DNA of 64,000 nt from Druceiella hillmani. Lineage: Eukaryota; Arthropoda; Insecta; Lepidoptera; Hepialidae. Shown in pieces: positions 1 to 11,919 of the stretch. The stretch is from positions 5,394,501-5,458,500 of the forward strand of contig JAYKKI010000060.1 of the NCBI GenBank assembly GCA_039881145.1. The letters run 5' to 3'. Position numbers and translations under genes: made by a program. Position 1 is the stretch's first letter. Every line of letters begins with the position of its first letter. The notes beneath the pieces are model-generated. The model was given only the letters and a program-made list of their open reading frames with translations. It had not been told where the DNA came from and did not search any database.

Positions 1-866
1 GCCAACCTTATTTCAACATATTTCTATGTATTTGTTTTAAGTTGAGTTTATAAGTAGATTGGCTCTTTTATTCCCAATATTTTTTAACACAAAGCTAAGA
101 CTTGTACCATTACACGAAATATAGACGATCGAGAATAATCGGGCCGAGAATAACCGAAGAAAAGAGAACAGATGATATTTAATAATTTAACATACTCGTG
201 CTACAAAAACTGGTCCTGCAAAATATCGAACAGACTCTGGCTGATCTTCACCGATGTTCTAGATATGAGTAAACACGGGCTAAGGGAGAAAAAGATAGAA
301 TACAAATGAAGATGCGCGGATGGAGAAAGAAGACATTTGTTTGGAGGCGCGTTCTTCTTCACGTATGCATCAGTCAATGGAAAATCCATCCAATTTCTAC
401 CACTACACAATTCCAACCATCGAATTTCTCTCATAAAAGTCGGCAGTTGTCGGCCTAACCATGTACCAGAGTTGGTCGCTGCATATCGCGTTAAGCTATG
501 TACAATAATGGCGGAAAATTAATGTATTAAATTTATAGTACTGAAGGCCTACTAAGGATTAAAGGTAGCGTACAAATATTTACATTACCAAAAACTTAAA
601 CTTAAAGAAAAACTTTCATCAATTGTGCATATATAACTACTAAAGTTCTTTGATCATATCACATGCAAAGGGAATTTTAGTCAAGTAGAGGGTAAAAGGT
701 CAAGTATCCGATCAGACATCATAAGATAAATGACACGGTGTTACATCACTAAGTATTCTCACAACGCAATCCATAGTCGATTGGAGGTGCAACACACAAA
801 TAACTGTAGAGTTCGTATGAAAGGGTCCAAGTAAAAACTTATTATTATAGCAACCATCAGCCAAAC
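1..866. other. AT-rich sequence without recognised feature
   Basis: No repeat, RNA gene or convincing coding frame was seen. Two short overlapping open frames near 200-520 lie on opposite strands and read like chance frames. The stretch ends at the outer edge of the large foldback. Confidence 0.5.
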
Positions 867-869
867 ATC

Positions 870-1659
870 CAGAGACCTCCAGATTGCAAAGATAGTGAAC
901 TGAAGGTTTCAAATTTATACATAATGAGTAGCTCTTTGTCCGATTTCAATAATATTGTATTTAAATTCAAATGTAAATGATTTCCGTGGTAATTTCCATA
1001 ACAATAATTGGATAGGAGGCCCATTTTTCTTCCTAGGCATTTTGCATTCCACTGAAATAATACAAGTTCTTTCGATAGAACACTAATTAGTTATTATTAA
1101 TTCTTTAAATCAAAAAGTAACCATTTCTGAACCGTCAATTTGGTCAACAATATACCTATTTTTAAGGATTCTACTTCAAAGACAGTAATATCTATTAAAA
1201 TTTAATTTATCTGCAATGTTACACATATCTCATACTGGAATAGCAAATACTATTAGTAAATTGGATAATAACTTGTTTAGTATTTGCTATTCCAGTATGA
1301 GAATTGTGTAACATTGCAGATAAATTACAGTGTACTAGATATTACTGTCTTTGAGGTAGAACTCTTAAAAATCGTTATATTGTTGACCTCTTTGACGGTT
1401 CCGAAAATGGTTACTTTTTTATTTAAAGAATTAATAACTAATTAGCATTCTATCAAAAGAACTCATATTATTTTAGTGGTATGCAAAATGCCTAGGAAGA
1501 AACACGGGCCTTCCATCCAATTGTTGGCATGGAAACTACCCAGAAAATCATTTACATTTGAGTTTAAATACAATATTATTGAATTCGGACAAAGAGCCAT
1601 TCATTATGTGTAAATTTGAAACCTTTAGTTTATTATATTTTTAAGTTGGAGGTCTCTGA
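870..1659. repeat. Large foldback (inverted repeat), arms about 380 bp
   Basis: The left arm (about 870-1251) is repeated in reverse complement as the right arm (about 1279-1659), with a loop of about 27 bp. The inner ends pair as 'aatagcaaatact' with 'agtatttgctatt'; the outer ends pair as 'cagagacctcca' with 'ggaggtctctg'. Pairing continues through the arms (for example 'cctaggcattttgcat' with 'atgcaaaatgcctagg') with scattered mismatches and small indels, so the structure is old. No transposase frame lies inside. It may be a foldback transposon, a non-autonomous element, or a local inverted duplication. No clear target duplication was found at the edges. Confidence 0.85.
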
Positions 1660-1679
1660 TACTTTGTTGTGTGTAAAAA

Positions 1680-2160
1680 AAACGAAAATTGTTGGGTGTA
1701 AAAAAGTTTACAACTAATGAATAGTACAAGCTAAGCATGTTTTATATCTGTGAAATATATATTACTCGCAAATATTTACACAAAGATAATATTATTTTAA
1801 ATTGTTTAAAAGAAATACCTTGTACCCATAAATGTTTAAAATTTTGTATCTAAGTTTACACAGAATCCTCCCAATGCGTGCTTTACTTGTTTTTAACAGT
1901 TTTTTTTAATTCTGTCCATTTCGTCTGCCAATCTCATGCATAATTCTTCTTTTGGTTTGTTCAATCTAATTTGATGTTTTTAAACGTTCTTTCATGTATC
2001 ATTTTAAATTCACGATCCATAATATTTGTTTATTTTCTTGTTTACTCTATATTTATCAACGCATTTTAAATAAAGAAATGAACAAAGAAATATTATATTT
2101 GAACATGTACTGATTCACTATAAATATATTATATTCAGATATAATAGCAACGAGACAATT
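1680..2160. other. AT-rich sequence without recognised feature
   Basis: Low-complexity AT-rich DNA between the large foldback and the first palindromic element. Nothing recognisable was found on either strand. Confidence 0.5.
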
Positions 2161-2375
2161 CACAATTAAATGAAACTACGTGATGTAGTATTATTTCTAC
2201 TTTCTTTAAGTTCTTTACCACGACCTGGGTTTCGTTGTATTACAACATCTTCAGGTGGGCTATTAGCAAATATCTTTGCTTGCAACGAAACCTAGGTCGT
2301 GGTAAAGAACTTGAAGAAAGTAGAAATAATACTACACCTCCTAGTTTCGTTTAATTGTGAATAATGAATTTCTAA
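2161..2375 (-). mobile_element. Palindromic element, copy 1 (degraded loop)
   Basis: The left end 'cacaattaaatgaaac' is mirrored by 'gtttaattgtg' at 2359. The two arms hold the family motifs (ACCACGACCT..GGTTTCGTTGTA and its complement). The inner right arm has a deletion, so the loop reads 'tattagcaaatatctttgc'. The right edge carries part of the asymmetric leader (complement of 'tagaaattcattattca'), which places the leader on the right and the element on the minus strand by my convention. A target duplication could not be recognised. Confidence 0.85.
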
Positions 2376-3220
2376 TGATTAGATAATTTATAAAATCCAT
2401 ACCACCTCTTAGTGGGGTAATACAAAATAATTGACATTACTGACAAAAAAGATAATATTCCTATGTCTAGATAAACCCTTAATATCTCATTTTAACAATA
2501 ACTAGATATATGCTTAGAATAATTGTTTATCCAACAAGTTTTCTCCTTTAACAAGCAAAAAAACGTTTGAAATTGAAGTACATAAACAAGAAATAAAATT
2601 GTTTCGTTATAAAATTCACGAATACTTGAAAAACAACACGGGCGTCGCCATTAGTATTTCCCATTAATTGTTATTTTTTCCTTTTACTTGAACAAGTCGT
2701 ATATTTTCTTAAATTTTCATTTCATTCTTTAATGTTTCAGCATACTCGACGAGTTTTGATAAAATAGTTTTTTTTATTGTAACATTTGACGATTGTCATG
2801 TCATTTTATTTACTACTGGGTTGCTTCTCGAAATAAATTTTGATCCTAGTTATATTTTTCAAACATAGCAATAGATAAAGAAAAACACTAACATCTAAAT
2901 ATGACAAACGTCTTTGCTGTATTATTTACATATATGGCAAATTTTTAACAAATAAAACATGAAGGTCAACGTAAGGTCATGGATGAAGTGAAATTTCTTT
3001 TACGGTTCATGTTATAAATTTATTATAATCATTAGTTATCGGGATGTACGCCATTTCTTCTTGTTGCCCTGATTAAAATTATATTTTCAATAATCAATAA
3101 TTTATATTAATATGCTTAATAAATGTTCATTCGGAGTCATTGAATAAATTATAATATAACACACACTTATATTTTTGCTTTAAACCATACAGAAAATCAA
3201 AAAGGCGAAAATCACTAAAG
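2376..3220. other. AT-rich sequence without recognised feature
   Basis: AT-rich DNA with no open frame above chance length, no tandem repeat and no recognised element. Confidence 0.45.
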
Positions 3221-3224
3221 GCAC

Positions 3225-3400
3225 AATAATCGGGAGCGAGTTGCTGATTCAGCGACAGATTAGCGTCCGAATAAACTTTTTAACATTCTGGACCGGTTCC
3301 GCTGCAGATCGGATCTATTCTGCATTTACTTTCTGAAGCGTTACGAAATTTTAACGTGACAGAATGACTCAGACGTCGCTAAAAAAGCTTCACTTCAAAA
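3225..3400. other. GC-richer unique island
   Basis: A unique stretch with clearly higher GC than its surroundings. It contains restriction-like palindromes and CG dinucleotides ('gaccggttccgctgcagatc', 'gactcagacgtcgct') and no repeat relatives inside the window. It has no usable reading frame. It could be a regulatory or conserved non-coding element; this is inference from base composition only. Confidence 0.25.
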
Positions 3401-3676
3401 TATAACACTACGACTTAAAATTGTATCCCAATTGATTCTAATTTTTATTATATTGGTGCAGAATTTCAAAAATAAACTTTTATATATGTATCCGTAAACA
3501 TGACTATATTTATACTAAACTAAACCAAATTATTAGCATGGTATGAATATCTCCCTAGCAACGACATTAAATAAATAAAAACTATTGTTCAGGCAGTGCA
3601 CCGTAAATAATCTTATTAAATGATTATTAATTAAATTAACTAAGAAATGAAAATTCAAACACCGGAGGCTCTGTTT

Positions 3677-3954
3677 ATATTTTAATGTGCCTGTTTTAAT
3701 ATAAATTAAATGGTATTTAGACACCCCACCAGTCCAGCCCCGCTCGATTCCAAGTCATGAGGTCCTCTAATGACCTAAATCCGTGATGACCAGAACTCCA
3801 CAGTGCGACGTCAAAGGCCGTAAATCTGTAATAGAGCCGTGTTCCGTCGATCACAGGTTTACGGCGGACCTCGTGATTTGAAGTCGAGCGGGGCTGGACT
3901 GGTGGGGGGTATGAATACTATTTAATTTATATAAAACAGGTACATTAAAATTAT
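3677..3954. repeat. Foldback containing a SINE fragment in both orientations
   Basis: The left arm (about 3677-3765) pairs with the right arm (about 3866-3954) around a loop of about 100 bp. The inner arm carries 'accagtccagccccgctcga', nearly identical to the SINE at 28499-28518, and the loop carries 'gtcaaaggccgtaaat', again SINE-like. The outer arm is AT-rich and not SINE-like, so the inverted duplication includes flanking DNA. This suggests an inverted duplication at a SINE insertion rather than a mobile unit. Confidence 0.7.
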
Positions 3955-3959
3955 TATTA

Positions 3960-5310
3960 ATTAACAAAATAATGAGTATGAAAAATAATGATAAATATAA
4001 GCTTAGTTTAATTCTCCATCTTAGCTTATTTAACTTAGATCCGTATACAGATAGTAACAAGTTAAATTTAAACTTACCACCCCCACCAATAACGACTTTC
4101 CATACCCTGCCATCAGACATAATCATAAAGTTTTGACGAGATGTATTTCACAAGAAATAATTATTAAATTTCTCTAAAACAAACAAGACAAACCTCTTGA
4201 AATGTTGACGAAACTTCAGGTACAGTCTGAACGTTTGACGCAATATAAATGTCCATAGTAAGCAGGTTATACTTATAGTTAGACAAATTAATTTAGAGTC
4301 GAAGGAAATTGTTTGGGGTGGAAAATGAGCCCCATCATTAAGGATGACATATGTTTATTATTTATCACATTAACTAACTGCGTGGAGTACCTGACTGATT
4401 GGAAATGTCAGTAACAGTAATATCGGTTTTGTGTAGCAAACAATACTAGATCTTCGACTTTCTGGAATAAATGTAGGTTAGTACTAATGTAAATTTATTC
4501 GTTATTAAATGAAAAAATGTACATTAAAATCGACTTAACTAAAAATAATTTCCGGTCGCAATTATTTTGTTATAAAATATTAATTCGGGCAATAGTTTCC
4601 ATACAAAGTGCGTTTTTTTTTTAAGGAATGGTTTGTTATAATTTTTTTGGAAAATACAACACTAAATACAGAATAGGTAAGAAAAACCAATAGACCCAAA
4701 AAATTAAAATAATTAATTAAGCAGAAAAGATCGTGTGAAGGGAAGTTATAAATTAGATGTTTGTCAACCAATTGAGTTATTTTTTCATAGTAAAAACAGT
4801 TAAGGAAACGATTAGTTTTTAAATAATCACTACAGAATTTTTGTTATCAATACGTTAAGTTTTATATGTATTTTTCAATGTAAATAAAGAATAAAAAGAG
4901 AGTTGTCATTGCTACTGAGAGTTGTCAGTGCTAAACTGCAGTTATACCATATTTTTAGATAGCACTTATGATCACTGTCATAGATACGATAATTGTGAAG
5001 AAGGAAAAAGCGATGTGTATAACAGCCAGTTTAATAGAGATTAAATGCCATGACGAAGCTCTTTTTTTCATTTAAATTTTGCAAGAACTATACTGACCCT
5101 TTTCAAATCAAAATTATTTTCAGATTAACGACAATTGGAAAATTTTAGTAAGTCAAATGTCGTTCAATGATTTTTATCACAGTGTAAGTTTGCAGTAACT
5201 TACTAACTTAGCATACGGTTATCGTTCTTATATAACAAATCTTGATGGCTTCATACGATACCCTTTTCATTATAATGATATGCTTTGTGATTTATTCATG
5301 TATAGATTTG
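3960..5310. other. AT-rich sequence without recognised feature
   Basis: AT-rich DNA. Short open frames near 3851-4126 and 4580-4771 (both minus) have the asparagine-, isoleucine- and leucine-rich composition expected of random AT-rich sequence and were not called. Confidence 0.45.
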
Positions 5311-5313
5311 TAC

Positions 5314-5415
5314 AATATTAAACGTAGTATTAAACTCTTAACTTAATAATATTAAACGTAGTATTAAACTCTTAACTTAATAATATTAAACGTAGTATTA
5401 AACTCTTAACTTCGA
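5314..5415. repeat. Tandem repeat, 34 bp x 3
   Basis: The motif 'aatattaaacgtagtatt' begins at 5314, 5348 and 5382. The three units are practically identical, which points to recent slippage or unequal exchange. Confidence 0.95.
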
Positions 5416-5419
5416 CTCG

Positions 5420-6350
5420 TACCTGAGTAAATGAATATTTCAAATAAACTAGGTATGATACTGATACTTTTCGCACTATTAATTCTTTGATTAACATAAA
5501 ATTTATTACTTCGCATATAACTATGAATAAAATTCAAGTGCATAATTGTGATTTTCAAATTTTCAGCATTTAAACACAATTTCCGTTTGCATCCTTTTAG
5601 TGAAATGAACTCGAAAACTACTGAAATTATTAAAAATAAATTTTATACAAATCATAGATCGTATATCTGGGATCAATATAATCTTGTTTCATTGTGATAT
5701 ATCAAACAGTTCACTAGTTATGATGATGAAAATATTATAAACAAAACTAAATAACGCTAATGGTAGGCAGCAGCGGGCCATGTAACCACATTGGAGTGGA
5801 CAGAGGTCCGCGCTGGAATTAAATTTAGCTGATATTTATGTCTAACATAGGAGCATAAAACAAAACGCACTAAAACATCGTATTTGCATTTCCAAATTCT
5901 ATGCAGATAAAGTCGCAACGTAGCGCTAATTATATTATAATAACATCATCTTGAAAAAGAAATAGTATTAATAAATATTTTATAAAAAAAATTAACATAA
6001 AAGCCAAACATTTATGCCACGATTCACATAATTCCTTGTTCTCGGAAAATCACCTTTTTCGTCCCGATACATTAACAGTACAATTAAAGTTATGGGCGAT
6101 TTAAAAAATCTCCTAAACAATTTAAAAGTATTATCATTTTCCATCATTATTTTTGAGAAGTACATTTTAAAATAAAGAAGAAAGTGAACAAATCGATGGA
6201 TAAAAATTATATTAATATAAATCTTAATTCAAAGACATCGTAACCAAGCGATATATTTTATGACATCACCCACATCATATTTTATTCACCCAATATTTTT
6301 CAGAAAATATTCAATGTGAGATCAGTCACAATATCTTTTTGTTAGACACA
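5420..6350. other. AT-rich sequence without recognised feature
   Basis: No repeat family or coding frame recognised. A short GC-richer segment at 5761-5815 ('ggcagcagcgggccatg') stands alone. Confidence 0.4.
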
Positions 6351-6359
6351 AAAGTAACT

Positions 6360-6590
6360 ATTCCACCTACCTCTCGGTTACGTCAGACAACTTCAATATT
6401 CACCCCCGTTACGCAACCATTTAAACCGAACAAACATTGTATCTAAAACCCGAGCTTACAATTGAATCCCTCACACACACGTTCGCAGTGAACTACCAGC
6501 GCAGATATGTTTGCAGAGGACAGTGCCAAGAACAGATATAACCGAGTACGCGTAGTAACTTTAGGCGGGCGGGGTTAGCTACAGAATGTA
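6360..6590. other. GC-richer unique island
   Basis: A unique stretch with CG-containing motifs ('cgagtacgcgtagt', 'ggcgggcggggtt') and no reading frame. Composition differs from the flanks. A promoter or conserved non-coding element is possible, but no TATA/Inr or splice architecture was recognised. Confidence 0.25.
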
Positions 6591-6599
6591 TTCCCAAAC

Positions 6600-8215
6600 T
6601 TTAAAATCAATATTTGCATTTATGATTACGTAAACGTTATTTGGCGCTACATATAGCCTCGAGCGGGTTAAGCGACAATGGAGATTCGAATTGCAATAAG
6701 CTCAGAATTTCTATAAGTACCATTGATACAAAATTTGACGTTTGGAAATCACACGACTTAGAGCTTTTTCCGTCCATTTGGGCGGTAGTAGATATTAGGA
6801 ATACACGATTACGTGCCTAATACAGTGGACTAATATGAACAAATTTTCCTATTTGGAAGTCACTTGGTTCAGAATCGTATTTAGTGCTTCCGGATTTGAT
6901 TAGGAATTAAGTAATTTCTGCGTATTTCAACAACTAATTCAATGGAAAAATACGAATAAAATTTGTATATTTAAAAATAATAATTTTATTCCATTTTTAG
7001 TACTTTCGAGAGATAATGGAAATTAATGAAACATTATTTATAGGTTTAGCGCAAAGTTTTGACATTCAAAAATATATTTAATTGATAATAAACAACTCAA
7101 TAATATATTTCAAAAAATAATAACTATATAAATAATGGTGGAATGAAACAAAATGTATCAAAACTTAAAACTTGTGTGATCGTTGTGAGATTTGAATGAC
7201 AGAATGAAGTCGGGAACTGTTGCCTCTACAATGTAGAGTCTGAAGGATGAAGTGATCTTTCCATGAAATACAGAGTCGGTTTGTGGATTGTCGTCGGTAC
7301 CAAGGAAAGTATCCTGCAAGTGGTCGGATTAAGTTGAATGAAGTGGACCTGTCCAGCCTAGAGTCCAATTCGAAAGCTGAATTTAAATGTAAGAAATCAA
7401 CTTCATAATTACATTCAGAAACTTCATTTCACTTTTCTTCTTACTTCACGTTTCAGCAAAATGAAACTATTTTTTTATAAGGTGCGAGACGGAAATTTTC
7501 TTCAGAAATATCGTCCTAAGGTTGCTTAAAGTACTTAATAAATTTATTTTTAATAATAACCATCTTGACGTATTTACTTTTTCAAACGTATTTATTAAAA
7601 TTCTGTTTCTTTCTGGTATCATCAAATTTATGAAACCATGATACATTATTGATATTTTTCTAAAAGGCTTTGCACTATCAAGAAAAAACAGGTTGAGTAC
7701 ATTTCTGTGAACGGAAAAGTATGTATTTCCGTAAAGAATAAAGATGAAAGCTAGTCACACATTTTATACTATATTAAAATTATAATATTCAAGTGAAAGA
7801 CTGCCTATGTGATATCAATATCATTGTGGCAATAGAAAATAATTTTTCCAATTTCTGGTCTCAGCCCTATAAATATCCAGCCCTAGTGATGTTCAGAAGT
7901 AAGAAATAATGACCAACACAAACCACCCCTCATCACCTTTCTCCATTTTGAACTATGACTCATCTTAAGTATATCTACATTTGGCTCCTTTGATTCGTTG
8001 AGCTCTACAGACTTCATAATCTTGTACTAGAAATATAAGGTACTAAATATATTTGATTTTAAACATAATAATAATAATACCGTATGTATTCCGCTAATAC
8101 TACATAGTTTATCAGGTATGACTAGAATATATATTATAGTTACATTTGAATACTTACAATACGATCAAATCAACGCTTAAAACAAACTAATATCTTTATC
8201 TATCAGTATAGAATA
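6600..8215. other. AT-rich sequence without recognised feature
   Basis: No repeat or gene recognised. The minus-strand frame at 7165-7368 lies in a slightly GC-richer patch and encodes a 67-residue product with no recognisable motif; it was not called as a gene. Confidence 0.4.
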
Positions 8216-8221
8216 CTACAT

Positions 8222-8244
8222 ACACACACACACACATATACATA

Positions 8245-8276
<32 letters not shown>
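8222..8276. repeat. (CA)n/(TA)n microsatellite
   Basis: A compound dinucleotide tract: CA repeats followed by a long TA run. Confidence 0.95.
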
Positions 8277-8280
<4 letters not shown>

Positions 8281-8517
8281 CCTTCGTGGACAAAACTTAG
8301 TGAAAGTTTTCACCAAAAACTATTTCTAAATAAGCGAAGTCTTTTTTAAATAAACAAAGTTTTTACTGAGAAGAATTTCACTAAGGATACTTTTTAAAAT
8401 CATGTCTCTAAGTTGTATCAGAGTTCCTTCGGTTCGATATTGCTTTTAAATAATTTTTAATAGCAATTAACCGACCGGTCCACGTAATTACACGGTTTAT
8501 CAAAGCTTTTGTTTGTA

Positions 8518-8796
8518 AATATTGAATATATTTGGCGTTAATTTTGTAGAAATTCATTATTCACAATTAAATGAAACTACGTGATGTAGTATTATTTCTA
8601 CTTTCTTTAATTTCTTTACCACGACCTAGGTTTCGTTGTATTACAACATTTTCAGGTGGGATATAAGCAAAGATTCTTATATTCATCTTTGCTTATATCC
8701 CACCTGAAGATGTTGTAATACAACTAAACCTAGGTCGTGGTAAAGAAATTAAAGATAGTAGAAAATATACTACATCACGTAGTTTCATTTAATTGT
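8518..8796 (+). mobile_element. Palindromic element, copy 2 (complete, with leader)
   Basis: A 39-nt leader ('tgaatatatttggcgttaat...') at 8523-8561 precedes a hairpin starting 'cacaattaaatgaaac' at 8562 and ending 'tttaattgt' near 8796. The arms pair over about 100 bp. A perfect 13-nt direct repeat 'gcttttgtttgta' lies at 8505-8517 and 8797-8809, directly bounding the element. The leader occurs only on the left. No protein is encoded, so the element must depend on outside machinery. Confidence 0.92.
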
Positions 8797-8809
8797 GCTT
8801 TTGTTTGTA

Positions 8810-9230
8810 TTAAATAAAACAAAGTAAATTCAGAATTAGGTTTTAAACACACAAAAATCGTCATTTTCCAGCACAGAACAATATTACATAAAACGAGTGT
8901 TTTTTTTTTTAATTATTATGTGGAATTAATTAGGTTTAAACAACAAGCAAAGTTTTTAGTAAAGATCTTTAACTATTAGTTGATGATTGTGTTTTTCAAA
9001 GTCACCCCGCTTACTAATAGTGTTAATGATCTTATGTTATATCATAGTTCACAGCTACTCTAATACAAAGAAGAAACTGTAATCGTAATTATATTTGTTT
9101 AGCAAGCCCTTCATTTATTTTGTACTTATTAAATAAAAATAAATACATATAATTCTAATTTAGAGAGAGAAAACGTAAATGTCACCTTAGGACACAAACA
9201 CATATTCTGAAAAACATAACAACGACAAGG
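8810..9230. other. AT-rich sequence without recognised feature
   Basis: No recognised feature between the palindromic element and the LINE relic. Confidence 0.4.
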
Positions 9231-9264
9231 AAAAAAATGGACACCAACATAATTAATGATGTTA

Positions 9265-9648
9265 GTAAATGATGTTAGTCGTAAGATTTTCTTCAGAATA
9301 CACTCTCTCAAAACGGCTTCAAAATGTTCTTCCACTGCGAACTAACGAATGTGTGAAACTTTACTTCTGCCTATTCTTGATTATGGGGATGTATATTATT
9401 CTAAACTATATGAACATTTACTCAATAAATAAGAACGACTTTACATTCGATACATTTTCGGTCTTAAAAAATTTGACCATATATCCGAGTATCGTTCACG
9501 TCTTAAGCGGTTAAAGATTCGTGATCGACGCAACATTCATCTTCTAAGTTTTATATATAATATCCTCAATAATCCCCTTACACCTTCATATCTTGAATCT
9601 AGATTCCAATACCTGTCATCCCACGACCTCGAACTACGATCGAAATAG
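9265..9648 (+). pseudogene. LINE reverse transcriptase C-terminus, Jockey/CR1-like (broken)
   Basis: Reading across frames gives a typical C-terminal part of a non-LTR retrotransposon reverse transcriptase: 'PILDYGDVYYSKLYEHLLNK' followed by an in-frame stop, then 'RLYIRYIFGLKKFDHISEYR' and onward to 'LNNPLTPSYLESRFQYLSSH', ending at a stop at 9646-9648. Such 'YGD.....RYI.GL...DH.SEYR' and 'TPSYL' blocks are characteristic of the region after the RT thumb in Jockey/CR1-type elements. The N-terminal endonuclease and catalytic RT core are missing (5' truncation), and at least one stop and frame changes break it. A (TA)n tract follows about 70 bp downstream. Confidence 0.8.
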
Positions 9649-9714
9649 ACTAGTAGTAATATAAAAATTTACCTAATTCTTTGATTGTTATAGGAATATA
9701 TTAAAATGATGGTG

Positions 9715-9717
<3 letters not shown>

Positions 9718-9771
<54 letters not shown>
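9718..9771. repeat. (TA)n microsatellite
   Basis: An uninterrupted TA tract of more than 50 bp. Confidence 0.97.
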
Positions 9772-9773
<2 letters not shown>

Positions 9774-9779
9774 TCTATT

Positions 9780-11015
9780 CATTACGATGCATGGTTGCTG
9801 AGAAAATCGACTTTGAAAAAAGAAAAATGTGAATATAATGCCTTCTATATCTTTCGTAGACGTAAAATCGGGTATATTTAAAAAATCATAACATATAGAA
9901 TTATCGCTATAGTTTTCATTCAACCTTTGCGTGGGCTACTAAAAACCCACATTTTTGTCGTAATTTTGGGTTAAGTATATAATAGCTAAAATTTAGGAAA
10001 AATATTTTTTTTATACCCTTGTAACTAGCCCATTTCCACCCTTTTTCCTTTTAAGATACAGAGCCCTAAAAATAAGACAACAACTACACAATTTACAATA
10101 AAAGATTTCCAAAATAACAAAAGTTTTCATACATTATTGTTTGTATTATAGAAAGAAAATTGAAATACAAAATTATATTGATTAAAAGATAATTTTTCAG
10201 AAGTGACTTTTGGGAAATCTGTAAACGTTGCAAAAAATTTTGTAAAATACCTTCCTAGATATACGCAAAAAGTGTCTTAAATAAAAAAATACTCTTAATT
10301 TCGTCTTTGGTATAAAAAAATTATTAGCTTGAAAATTTTAACGCGACACGTTATAAGTTTAAAGTATAGTAAGAGGCAAGTCTTTCAGCAAGCGATATAT
10401 CAATATATAAATTCAGTTAAATCTAACTTAATAGACCTTTCACAAACTTAACAATCAACTAACAAGTTTTGCGAAAACTTTATTTATTAAAAGTTCAAAT
10501 GGCAAACTTAAAGTTTCTCGTATTTTCAATTATTTCATTTTCCAATAAATTAATTTAAAATATAGAACTGTACAAAATATAAGTTGTGTGTTTATACACA
10601 ACAGAAGCATATTATGAATATTGTTAAATCTACTGAATCAGTTTATATAGAGTTATCGTCCTTTAAGCAAAATTTTACAATTAATTTTAACATTCACCTT
10701 TCATACAATTAAATAAATCGTTTTCAAACGTTTTTCTTTAAACTAAAATAAAATAACATCGAACATCAAAAGATTGCAATAGAAATAAAAACTTTACACA
10801 ACGATACAAACATTTTCTAACCAAAATTGCAAAAAAAAACTAAATATATATTTGACAATTTTTTTATGAAAATTTATTAATACAACCATTCATTAAAAAC
10901 AGGTAATAAAAAAGTCGTAAATTAAAAATCAATTCCAAACGAAACCAGGATTATATTCGATGTGATACTCAATATGTTGGCAATTTTCTGGTCTCTTTCC
11001 ATGTTTACTGATATT
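9780..11015. other. AT-rich sequence without recognised feature
   Basis: Very AT-rich DNA with homopolymer runs. At 9925-9960 the phrase 'gcgtgggctactaaaaaccc' resembles the start of the dispersed family seen near 38.76 kb ('gcataggcttctaaatacat'), so an old copy may be present. Nothing else was recognised. Confidence 0.4.
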
Positions 11016-11019
11016 CTTT

Positions 11020-11915
11020 ACTCGTAATTCAAACACTTACAATACTGCTTTATAACAGCTACAAATTTTTCAGCGTAAAGCTTTTAGTGGGAATACCAAA
11101 ACAGCAATTTTATTACACAAATATATCTTCAATATTTGCCTTGTTATGACTCACTTCAACAAAGTCCAATCACTTTTCAAGATTTCTTCCAAAATCTAAC
11201 AGCACATCTCATTCAAAATCCAATCACAACCAAAACCAAACGCGTCAAACAATACATACCATGTTGCAACTCACTTCAACAATGTATAATATTTTTTTAT
11301 GATTTCTTTCAAAATCTAACACCACACCCCGTCCAAAAACCCAATCATACCCAAAACCAAAGGCATCCAATTGATTTTTTGTAATAAAGTTCTTTAATCA
11401 TAATTTAAACACTTACATTATTGTGTTAGATTATCTACAAATTTCTCAATGTGAAGCTTTTGGTATGACTATCAAAATAGCAATTTAATTACATAAATAT
11501 ATTTATTTTCTTTAATGCGTACCATGTTACGACTCACTTCAACAAAGTACAATAGCTTTTCAAGATTTCTTCCAAAATTTAACAGCACATTTCATTCAAA
11601 CCCCAATCACAATCAAAACCAAACGTTTCAAACTGATCTTTTGCAATTTTGACTGAAGTTCTTTAATCATAATTCAAACAAGGCTTTGCGTTAGAACATC
11701 TACAAATTTCTACGTATGAAGCTTTTAATGGGAATTCTGAAGCTTTTAATGGGAATTCTAAAATAGCAGTTTAATTATACAAATATAATTCTTTTGTTCA
11801 ACACTTACCGTATTACTACTCACCTAAACAAAGTTCAATAACATTTCATAATTTATTCCAAAATCTGACAGCACATCTCATCCAAAACCCAATCACACTC
11901 AAAACCAAACCCGTC
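11020..11915. repeat. Degenerate complex tandem repeat
   Basis: Related blocks recur: 'aagctttt(a/g)(g/t)tggga' segments at about 11078, 11453 and 11740; 'actcacttcaacaa' segments at about 11148, 11270, 11533 and (diverged) 11818; and 'ccaaaatctaacagcacatc'-like segments after each. Spacing is irregular (roughly 120-380 bp), so the array is old and partly deleted. A 20-bp duplication ('gaagcttttaatgggaattc') at 11718-11758 is more recent. A weak open frame (11136-11384) arises from the repeat and was not called. Confidence 0.8.
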
Positions 11916-11919
11916 CAAG

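Noticed and set aside
870..1659. Classical MITE interpretation of the large foldback
   Set aside because: No defined terminal motif or target duplication found; left as an unclassified foldback.
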